Below, piece by piece: positions 1-5,065 of a stretch of DNA of 6,792 nt. The notes under the pieces were generated by a model. It was given only the letters and a program-made list of their open reading frames with translations, had not been told where the DNA came from and searched no databases. This DNA comes from Thermogutta sp. (lineage in GTDB: Bacteria; Planctomycetota; Planctomycetia; Pirellulales; Thermoguttaceae). The translations under genes were made by a program, and so were the position numbers. The stretch lies in NCBI RefSeq assembly GCF_014359955.1, contig NZ_JACIYL010000181.1, positions 1 to 6,792 of the forward strand, in the 5' to 3' direction. How positions within the stretch are numbered: the stretch's first letter is position 1; every line of letters begins with the position of its first letter.

Positions 1-149
1 ATATGGAGTGCGGCGATTCATCGCCGCTTTTCGGTGAAGGCTTTAGCCTTCACCAACTTGCCGTTGATCCGGACTGAACCAGGGTGACCGGTCGGGGCAG
101 AACCTGCCCCTCCAATCCACGCAATGGAGGGACCTGCTCGTCACGTCCG
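1..149. repeat. Hairpin-rich direct repeat, copy A (may continue left of window)
   Basis: This block is repeated with few changes at 230-378 (offset 229 bp). It contains four inverted repeats: GCGGCGA-TTCA-TCGCCGC (10-27), preceded by GGAG at 5-8; GGTGAAGGC-TTTA-GCCTTCACC (33-54, 9-bp perfect stem); GGGGCAG-AAC-CTGCCCC (94-110), followed by CTCC; and GGACCTG...CACGTCC (130-148, one stem mismatch), preceded by GGAG (126-129). The GGAG tag at the foot of a GC-rich hairpin resembles REP elements mobilised by RAYT (Y1 REP) transposases. That assignment is inference, because no RAYT gene lies in the window. The repeat reaches base 1, so its left edge is unknown. No gene is seen here; open frames across it are by-products of the repeats. 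Confidence 0.85.
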
Positions 150-180
150 TTTGTCAATATTCGATGTTCCATTGCCTTTG

Positions 181-256
181 GCGGGGACTGAAGTCCCGCG
201 CCGAAAGCGGGGCTAAAGCCCCGCACTCCATATGGAGTGCGGCGATTCATCGCCGC
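181..256. repeat. BIME-like head-to-head pair of GGAG-tagged hairpins
   Basis: Two hairpins face each other around a palindromic centre. On the left is GCGGGGC-TAAA-GCCCCGC (207-224) followed by CTCC (226-229). On the right is GGAG (234-237) followed by GCGGCGA-TTCA-TCGCCGC (239-256). The centre GCACTCC-ATAT-GGAGTGC is itself a perfect palindrome around 223-240. A further weaker hairpin, GGGAC-TGAA-GTCCC, lies at about 184-197. Inverted pairing of tagged hairpins is the arrangement known for BIMEs (paired REP elements) in enterobacteria; applying the term here is an analogy. Confidence 0.7.
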
Positions 257-378
257 TTTCCGGTGAAGGCTTTAGCCTTCACCAACTTGCCGTTGATCGG
301 GATTGAACCTGGGTGACCGGTCGGGGCGGAACCTGCCCCTCCAATCCACACAATGGAGGGACCCGCTTGTCGGGTCCG
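230..378. repeat. Hairpin-rich direct repeat, copy B
   Basis: Second copy of the block at 1-149. Stems lie at 239-256, 262-283, 323-339 and 359-377. Differences from copy A often fall inside stems. The third stem has GGGGCGG facing CTGCCCC, where an A-to-G change leaves a G-U-type pair. The fourth, GGACCCG-CTTGT-CGGGTCC, is perfect here but carries one mismatch in copy A. Homology ends at about 378; the sequence after it differs from that after copy A (150-229). The copies could come from a duplication or from two insertions of the same composite element. Confidence 0.85.
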
Positions 379-412
379 ATGAACACCGATTGGTTATCCA
401 TCCTTCCGCATC

Positions 413-435
413 GGGCACGACAAGCGTGCCCCTCC
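413..435. repeat. Single GGAG/CTCC-tagged hairpin unit
   Basis: The stem GGGCACG-ACAAG-CGTGCCC (413-431) is followed by CTCC (432-435). It matches the design of the other units but has a different stem sequence. Read on the opposite strand, the hairpin at 359-377 has the same ACAAG loop and the same CTCC tag, so the two are probably relatives with compensatory stem changes. It is the last such unit before the ilvE gene. Confidence 0.65.
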
Positions 436-601
436 GATCTTTTCGCCTTTTACCTGGCGCCAGATGGCAGCAACCGCTCGGACTCATTGTCCCGAGGCGG
501 ACGTCGCAGGACGCGAAAAATTGTGGTAAAGTAAACCAGTTGGATCTCCAAAGATGCCGTAAAACATCCGCCGTCTTGGTACCTCAGTGTGGTTTTTAGC
601 C
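436..601 (+). promoter_or_regulatory. Leader region upstream of ilvE, probable promoter zone
   Basis: The 166 bases between the last hairpin unit and ilvE hold no gene. The only promoter-like element I can point to is TAAAGT at 527-532, preceded by TGTGG, which could act as a -10 box. No good -35 box lies at the expected distance. No Shine-Dalgarno sequence is visible just before the ATG at 602. No riboswitch or attenuator (leader peptide rich in Leu/Val/Ile codons plus terminator hairpin) is seen. Weak call. Confidence 0.25.
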
Positions 602-1465
602 ATGTCTTTGAAGGTTTACATCAACGGACAGTACTACGATAAGGAAGACGCCAAGATCAGTGTTTACGATCACGGCCTGTTGTACGGGGACGGGGTCTTC
701 GAGGGAATCCGCAGCTACGGCGGCAAAGTCTTCCGCCTCAAGGAGCACCTCGATCGCCTGTGGGATTCGGCCAAGGCCATCTGGTTGACCATCCCCATGA
801 CCAAGGAAGAGATGGCCCGGGCCATTGAAGAAACGCTCCGCATCAACGGAATCGAGGACGGCTACATTCGGGTGGTTGTCACCCGGGGTGTGGGAACGCT
901 GGGGCTGGACCCCAACCGCTGCAGCAACCCCCAGGTCATCATCATCACCGATCACATCTCGCTCTACCCGAAGGAGTTGTACGAAAAAGGACTCGAGATC
1001 GTCACGGTGAGCACCGTCCGCAATCACCCGGCGGCCCTCAGTCCCCGGATCAAATCCCTCAATTATCTCAATAACATTTTGGCAAAAATTGAGGGCCTCC
1101 AGGCGGGATGCATCGAGGCGCTCATGCTCAATCATAAGGGGGAGGTGGCGGAATGCACGGGGGACAACATCTTCCTCGTGCGGCGTGGGGAACTGTTCAC
1201 GCCGCCCCGGGAGGCGGGCATTTTGGAAGGCATCACCCGCGCAGCGGTCATCGAGCTCGCCCAGGAAGCGGGATTGAAGGTCCACGAGGTTCCCCTGACC
1301 AAACACGATGTTTACATTGCCGACGAGTGTTTTCTGACGGGCACCGCCGCGGAGATTGTTCCGGTGGTCAAGGTGGACAGCCGTCCTATTGGGGATGGCA
1401 AACCTGGCCCCATCACGCGGGATCTGATGGAGCGGTTCCATCGGTTGACCCGTAACCATTGCTAA
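602..1465 (+). CDS. ilvE: Branched-chain-amino-acid aminotransferase (fold-type IV, PLP)
   Basis: A 287-residue cytoplasmic PLP enzyme that moves the amino group between glutamate and the 2-oxo acids of Leu, Ile and Val, the last step of their synthesis and first of their breakdown. The N-terminal block has VYDHGLLYGDGVFEGIR (21-37) and HLDRLWDSAKAI (49-60), typical of the family. The Schiff-base lysine should be K151 in RIKSLNYLNN. E184 in AECTGDNIF should contact the pyridine nitrogen, and LTGTAAEIVPV (245-255) matches the cofactor phosphate region. Length is normal (E. coli IlvE is about 309). The ATG at 602 gives the usual MSLKVYINGQ start; an in-frame GTG at 587 would add five unlikely residues. 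No clear Shine-Dalgarno site precedes it. A D-amino acid transaminase or aminodeoxychorismate lyase shares the fold, but the EGIR and LNYLNN motifs favour IlvE. The esterase gene follows after 33 nt, probably co-transcribed. Confidence 0.93.
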   Translation: MSLKVYINGQYYDKEDAKISVYDHGLLYGDGVFEGIRSYGGKVFRLKEHLDRLWDSAKAIWLTIPMTKEEMARAIEETLRINGIEDGYIRVVVTRGVGTLGLDPNRCSNPQVIIITDHISLYPKELYEKGLEIVTVSTVRNHPAALSPRIKSLNYLNNILAKIEGLQAGCIEALMLNHKGEVAECTGDNIFLVRRGELFTPPREAGILEGITRAAVIELAQEAGLKVHEVPLTKHDVYIADECFLTGTAAEIVPVVKVDSRPIGDGKPGPITRDLMERFHRLTRNHC

Positions 1466-1486
1466 AAAAATGTCGAGCTCCAGCGC

Positions 1487-1492
1487 GGAGGT
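1487..1492 (+). promoter_or_regulatory. Strong Shine-Dalgarno site for the hydrolase gene
   Basis: GGAGGT lies six bases before the GTG at 1499 and fixes that codon as the start. It sits in the 33-nt gap after ilvE and contrasts with ilvE, which has no recognisable site. Confidence 0.8.
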
Positions 1493-1498
1493 GAAACC

Positions 1499-2389
1499 GT
1501 GACGGGACGTCGTGCGGTGTTTGCAACGGCTATTGTGGCTCTGTTTTTCTCGTGTGCGGCACGTCTTCCAGCTCATGCCGAACAAGGCGTCACGGTCAAA
1601 GCCGACATTGTTTACAAGACCGTTGACGGCCAGGATCTGATGCTGGATGCCTATCTGCCGGCCACCGCGGGCCCATGTCCCGGTGTGGTGCTCATTCACG
1701 GCGGGGCGTGGCGGGCGGGGGACAAATCTGGCTACCGGGCGTGGGGAATTTCTTACGCCCAGTTGGGTGTGGCTGCCTTTTCCATCACTTATCGGCTTTC
1801 TCAGGTGGCAAAATATCCGGCGGCCGTGGAAGATTGCATCGATGCCGTTCGCTGGTTGCGAAGTCATGCAGAGGAATTCCAACTGGATCGGGACAGGTTA
1901 GGTGTGGAAGGCGGTTCGGCTGGGGGGCATTTGGCGTTAATGGTCGCGTTGATGGAGCCAGATCCGTCCGCTGTTGACTCACACGGCCAGCCGTTGAAAA
2001 ACTGGGTGCGGTGTGCGGTGTCTTTCGCCGGGCCGACCGATTTGTCGGATGCCGAATCCATCGAGGCAAGCACCGAGAAACAAAGTCTCGTGGCGTTTCT
2101 CGGATGTACCCTCAAGGAGTGTCCGGAGCGTCACCGGGAAGCGTCCCCCATCACCTATGTCTCGCCTGACGATCCCCCCGTCCTCCTCGTGCACGGGACG
2201 GCGGACCGGGTGGTGCCGTTCAAGCAGGCGCAGCTCCTTGAAAAGGCTTTGAAGAACGCGGGCGTCCCGGTGGAGGTTCTGGCACTGGAGGGCTGCGGAC
2301 ACGACTTCGGCTGTCTCGATGGAGAAGGCCGCAACAAACTCCTGGAAAAGACCCGCCGATTTGTGCTCCACCATCTCGGGGTGGAATGA
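1499..2389 (+). CDS. Secreted alpha/beta-hydrolase (esterase/lipase, BD-FAE-like)
   Basis: A 296-residue serine hydrolase predicted to be exported. Residues 1-27 form a signal peptide: basic MTGRR, a hydrophobic stretch (AVFATAIVALFF) and an AHA/E cleavage site. LMLDAYLP (47-54) and the oxyanion-hole motif HGGAW (67-71) are typical of the Aes/BD-FAE branch of esterases. The nucleophile is S140 in GGSAGG, the acid D236 in HGTADRVVP, and the base H268 in GCGHDF, so the triad is complete. Known relatives act on small acyl or carbohydrate esters (acetyl or feruloyl groups) or as dipeptidyl-peptidase-like enzymes; the substrate cannot be read from sequence. Five mature cysteines beyond residue 100 (113, 172, 203, 208, 266, and 272 as a sixth) could allow disulfides outside the cytoplasm. 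The GTG start is chosen for the GGAGGT site six bases upstream. It lies 33 nt behind ilvE, probably one transcript, but I see no metabolic link. Confidence 0.9.
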   Translation: MTGRRAVFATAIVALFFSCAARLPAHAEQGVTVKADIVYKTVDGQDLMLDAYLPATAGPCPGVVLIHGGAWRAGDKSGYRAWGISYAQLGVAAFSITYRLSQVAKYPAAVEDCIDAVRWLRSHAEEFQLDRDRLGVEGGSAGGHLALMVALMEPDPSAVDSHGQPLKNWVRCAVSFAGPTDLSDAESIEASTEKQSLVAFLGCTLKECPERHREASPITYVSPDDPPVLLVHGTADRVVPFKQAQLLEKALKNAGVPVEVLALEGCGHDFGCLDGEGRNKLLEKTRRFVLHHLGVE

Positions 2390-2395
2390 CCACCC
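2379..2395 (+). other. Small hairpin spanning the hydrolase stop codon
   Basis: GGGTGG-AATGA-CCACCC forms a 6-bp perfect stem whose loop contains the TGA stop. No T-run follows, so it is not a canonical intrinsic terminator. It could weakly protect the 3' end of the message, or be chance in GC-rich DNA. Confidence 0.3.
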
Positions 2396-2724
2396 GGGGA
2401 ACCAGGATTGGCTCAACGTCAGTCAAAACGCGAAAAGCGTTCCCTTTCATCATCCTGACGGCCGGGGTCCGTCCTTTGGCAAACACTCAGCAGCACAGTC
2501 CGGCCAGTTTTCAGGCTGCATCGTCCCGCGGTACGCAGGCGAATCGAGTTTTTTCGAACTCCCTCGAGGATCCCCTTTGCCGACAAGCGCCGCTGGCCAA
2601 TGACTTTAAAGCCGGCAGGCTGCGCACGGATTGGCCCGAATGAATAGAATGAGGTGCGGGCGGTCGGGTGGCCTTTCAGGTCTGGTTTTTTGTCGGTTTT
2701 CGATCATCGGTCTGTTGAGAGTTC
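2390..2724. other. Intergenic region between hydrolase gene and thiI
   Basis: This stretch of 335 bases holds no gene I can support. A plus frame of 85 codons (2386-2643) overlaps the hydrolase stop as ATGA, but its translation has no recognisable motif, domain or helix pattern, and it lacks a ribosome site of its own. Base texture is more mixed than in the flanking genes. A TTTTTT run at about 2685-2690 has no convincing stem before it. Any thiI promoter should lie in the last ~80 bases, but I cannot pick out clear -35/-10 boxes. The bases before the thiI ATG include only a weak purine tract (GAGAG). Confidence 0.5.
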
Positions 2725-3933
2725 ATGACAGTGACTGACGCCCCATTTTCGATCCTCATGCTGCGACCGTCGGCGGAGTTTACGCTCAAATCCAATCGCA
2801 CGCGCCGTCGGTTGCAGCAGGAACTGGTGCACAATCTGACCGACGCACTGGAAAGCCACGGGCTGACGTACCGCATTTCCGGAGCGTGGAACACCTATTT
2901 TGTCGAGACGACGGCTCCCGGAGAGGCGGCCGAACTCCTCCGCCGTGTCGCAGGAATCGGGTCGATTGTCCCCATCGAGCGGGTCAGTCGGGCGGAGCTG
3001 GACGAGATAGTTCGCCTGGGCGTGGAAGCCTTCGCCGAAATCGTGCGGGGAAAACGGTTTGCCGTGCGGGCCCGACGGACGGGAAATCATCCCTTTCGCT
3101 CCCGCGATGTGGAAGTGGCCCTGGGGGCGGGACTTCGGCCGTTTGCTCAAAAAGTGGATCTGACCCAACCCGAGGTCACCGTCCACGTCGATATCCAGGA
3201 CAGCCGGGCCTTTCTCTATGCGGAGACTCTGCGTGGTCTCGGCGGACTGCCGATCGGCAGTCAGGGAAAGGCCCTCGTGCTGATCTCGGGAGGTTTCGAC
3301 TCGGCGGTGGCCGCCTGGCTCATCATGCGACGCGGCGTGGCGGTCGATTACGTGTTCTGCAATCTGGGCGGAAAAGCCTACGAACGAGCCGTGGTTCAGG
3401 TGGCCAAGGTCCTTGCCGACAACTGGAGTTACGGCACACATCCCCGCTTTTACTCGGTCGACTTCACCGACGTCGTCATCGAAATGCGTCAAAAAACGCG
3501 ATCTTCCTACTGGCAGATCGTTCTCAAACGGCTGATGTATCAAACCGGGGCGCTGGTCGCCCGGCGAAGCGGGGCGGTGGCCGTGGTGACGGGCGAGTCG
3601 ATCGGTCAGGTTTCCTCACAGACTCTCAAAAACCTGGCGGCGATCGAGGCGGGGAGTGCGCTGCCGGTCTTACGACCCTTGCTCACCTACGATAAGGAAG
3701 ACATCATCCACCTGGCGCGACGGATCGGCACGGCCACGCTGTCGGAACGCGTCCGGGAATACTGCGCCCTCACTCCGGACCATCCGGTCACAGGGGCCTC
3801 GCCCGAGACGCTCGATCGAGAAATGGCGAAGATCGACCTTGCCGTGCTGCACCAAGCGGTGGACCGGCTGGAAGAATATGATCTGCGGAGCCCATCGGCC
3901 ACGTGGCGATTCAATTCGTCCAGGCTGGCCTGA
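2725..3933 (+). CDS. thiI: tRNA 4-thiouridine synthase ThiI, rhodanese-less, with altered C-terminal tail
   Basis: A 402-residue ATP-dependent sulfurtransferase that adenylates U8 of tRNA and replaces its oxygen with sulfur to give s4U; in some bacteria it also supplies sulfur for the thiamine thiazole. It has an N-terminal ferredoxin-like domain (about 8-60), a THUMP tRNA-binding domain (about 60-165), and a PP-loop domain with LPIGSQGKALVLISGGFDS (175-193; ATP loop SGGFDS 188-193). It also has GESIGQVSSQTLKNL (290-304), LRPLLTYDKEDII (316-328) and EYC (C347), the counterpart of E. coli C344. These motifs are E. coli-like, yet the C-terminal rhodanese domain of the ~482-residue E. coli enzyme (with C456) is absent; many ThiI proteins, such as those of Bacillus and archaea, lack it naturally. 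The last ~13 residues after DLRS read from the antisense of an amidohydrolase gene (see junction). The start is the ATG at 2725, with only a weak ribosome site. Confidence 0.93.
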   Translation: MTVTDAPFSILMLRPSAEFTLKSNRTRRRLQQELVHNLTDALESHGLTYRISGAWNTYFVETTAPGEAAELLRRVAGIGSIVPIERVSRAELDEIVRLGVEAFAEIVRGKRFAVRARRTGNHPFRSRDVEVALGAGLRPFAQKVDLTQPEVTVHVDIQDSRAFLYAETLRGLGGLPIGSQGKALVLISGGFDSAVAAWLIMRRGVAVDYVFCNLGGKAYERAVVQVAKVLADNWSYGTHPRFYSVDFTDVVIEMRQKTRSSYWQIVLKRLMYQTGALVARRSGAVAVVTGESIGQVSSQTLKNLAAIEAGSALPVLRPLLTYDKEDIIHLARRIGTATLSERVREYCALTPDHPVTGASPETLDREMAKIDLAVLHQAVDRLEEYDLRSPSATWRFNSSRLA

Positions 3934-4202
3934 AGGTGGTTGGGATTCAAATAGACAAAGCCGAACGCACGATCGGGAAACCGCTCAATGGCCTGCCGCA
4001 CTTCCCGGTTGGCCTGGACCATCTCGTCCGGGCTGGGGTCATACTGAAAGGTCATCCCCATGAAAACGCACACCCGGCGAATTCCCAGACGATCTGCATA
4101 CTCCAGCAAATTGGCCAGTCTGTTCGCCGGGGTCTCTCCCGGTATTCCCGCAAGATGCACATGCACATCCCAGATCTCAAACGGCGGTTCTTTCCGACTC
4201 AT
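3687..4202 (-). pseudogene. Amidohydrolase, 5' fragment running into antisense thiI
   Basis: The frame encodes 171 residues, but only the first ~104 look real. MSRKEPPFEIWDVHVHL carries the HxH metal-binding pair (H14, H16) at the end of the first TIM-barrel strand, as in amidohydrolase-2 family enzymes (PF04909). The text then continues naturally through RRVCVFMGM, FPDRAFGFVYLNPNHL and ASLDELNRHVADG. Beyond about 3891 the frame is a Ser/Arg-rich antisense reading of thiI until a stop at 3687. The other barrel strands and metal ligands (later His, Asp) of this ~260-330 residue family are missing, so an active hydrolase is not expected. The ATG at 4202 overlaps the TPR gene's TGA as ATGA, implying translational coupling; an in-frame ATG at 4226 would only add eight basic residues inside the upstream gene. 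A stable fusion peptide could still be made. Confidence 0.75.
3885..3893. other. Rearrangement junction between thiI and amidohydrolase
   Basis: To the left, plus-strand ThiI similarity continues through EEYDLRS (codons 383-389). To the right, the minus strand reads typical amidohydrolase (YLNPNHLQASLDELNRHVADG). Both similarities end within a few bases of each other. The simplest reading is a deletion or other recombination that joined the interiors or ends of two convergent genes. The exact base cannot be fixed without homologues. An assembly or cloning chimera would leave the same picture. Confidence 0.6.
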
Positions 4203-4993
4203 GCCTTCCCGTCCTTTCCGCCGCAATTACCCGAGGGATTCTCACCTTCCTGCGCGTTCTCAGGCGGTAAAGTTTTCGACAGAGATTCTCCGGAGTCCTC
4301 ATCGCGGGCAAGATTGGGTTTCAGCGACTCCCTCCATTTCCCGCTGGCGATTTCTTTTTCTGCAAGGTGTTCATCCTGTGGCCGCTCCAGGATCTTGCGC
4401 ACCCCCAGCGGATCCTCCGGCGTCCACGTGAGGAGCTGCTCCGCCACCGATTGGGCAAGGCCCCGCTCCCCCAATCGAACAAGACACTCCACCAGATCGC
4501 GGGCCGCCTGAAGAAACGCTTGATTGCTCGGTCGATTGAGCGGCAGCCGCCCCTTAAAATCCTTTCCCAGCGCTTTCAACCCCAATTCAAAGGCGTATCC
4601 CAGATGGCCACGGGCAAGATCGAGCTTGTTGCGATAGAGGGCAATTCGTCCGAGAAGCTGATGGGCCTCCAATAGATCCCGACATTGCTGCAGGAGCCAC
4701 AACAACTCATCAACCGCCAAATCCCACTCCTCATGGGCGAGGATGTCATAGACCTCCTCAATGTCCTCTTTGAACTGACGGAGTCGCGGGGGAAAGACCA
4801 ATTCGAAAATCCCAGGCGAGATTTCGCGGACACTGATCCTCTGGCCAGGCGATTTCGATTTTCGGCTTCTTTGCTTCTCTGGCTTTTTGTCCCGGAACTT
4901 TTTTCGAGAACGATTCTCCGCCTGTCCCTCCGCCGACTGTCGTCCAGAGACCGGTCCTTTTCCCTTCTCGTCATCGGGATTCTTTTTTGGCAT
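4199..4993 (-). CDS. TPR-like helical repeat protein with basic N-terminal tail
   Basis: A 264-residue protein of unknown role, predicted cytoplasmic (no signal peptide or membrane segment). Residues 1-52 are low-complexity and strongly basic (Lys/Arg clusters such as RSRKKFRDKK). Residues 53-70 hold a short conserved-looking lead-in (ISVREISPGIFELVFPP). Residues 76-195 are amphipathic helices in TPR-like pairs: EEVYDILAHEEWDLAVDEL, EAHQLLGRIALY, LDLARGHLGYAFELGL and AFLQAARDLVECLVRLGE, then VAEQLLTWTPEDPLG. The DLAVDEL and AHQLLGRIAL spacing suits tetratricopeptide repeats, which bind partner proteins. The tail from 205 is acidic and polar, without motif. I recall similar proteins from planctomycetes, unverified. 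AAGGAAG just upstream supports the ATG at 4993. The stop overlaps the next ATG by four bases; the gene upstream ends 72 nt away, so a three-gene minus-strand operon is likely. Confidence 0.8.
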   Translation of the reverse strand: MPKKNPDDEKGKGPVSGRQSAEGQAENRSRKKFRDKKPEKQRSRKSKSPGQRISVREISPGIFELVFPPRLRQFKEDIEEVYDILAHEEWDLAVDELLWLLQQCRDLLEAHQLLGRIALYRNKLDLARGHLGYAFELGLKALGKDFKGRLPLNRPSNQAFLQAARDLVECLVRLGERGLAQSVAEQLLTWTPEDPLGVRKILERPQDEHLAEKEIASGKWRESLKPNLARDEDSGESLSKTLPPENAQEGENPSGNCGGKDGKA

Positions 4994-4997
4994 AGAT

Positions 4998-5004
4998 CTT
5001 CCTT
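4998..5004 (-). promoter_or_regulatory. Shine-Dalgarno site for the TPR-like gene
   Basis: On the minus strand AAGGAAG is followed by ATCT and then the ATG at 4993. The AAGGA core is six bases from the start, good spacing, and fixes this start codon. Confidence 0.65.
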
Positions 5005-5065
5005 TACTGCTCTTTATTTGTCCGGCATGGCATCGGTTGCGTTTTTCACGGCGACGGTTTCGATT

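Noticed and set aside
1..378. CRISPR array
   Set aside because: The repeats are about 149 bp long, occur twice, and contain several different hairpins; there is no short repeat with regular unique spacers.
303..599. Plus-strand frames of 73-98 codons across the repeat region
   Set aside because: They read through hairpin repeats and a degenerate leader; the sequence is dictated by the repeats and resembles no protein.
1461..1472. Intrinsic terminator after ilvE (A-run at 1464-1470)
   Set aside because: The run is of A on the coding strand, no GC-rich stem precedes it, and the next gene follows within 33 nt.
596..1882. Long minus-strand open frame (428 codons) opposite ilvE and the hydrolase gene
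   Set aside because: It lies antisense to two clearly conserved coding sequences. Its translation has no recognisable motif, and long antisense frames are expected in GC-rich codon usage.
2386..2643. 85-codon plus frame starting at an ATGA overlap with the hydrolase stop
   Set aside because: The overlap is suggestive, but the protein shows no domain, no structured helix pattern and no membrane segment long enough to believe, and it lacks its own ribosome site. It may be chance.
2704..3543. Minus-strand open frame of 279 codons
   Set aside because: It is antisense to the conserved THUMP and PP-loop parts of thiI and has no motif of its own.
3900..4000. Bidirectional terminator between the convergent thiI and minus-strand cluster
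   Set aside because: I found no stem with a T-run. The two genes overlap instead of leaving a gap, which fits loss of the original 3' ends.
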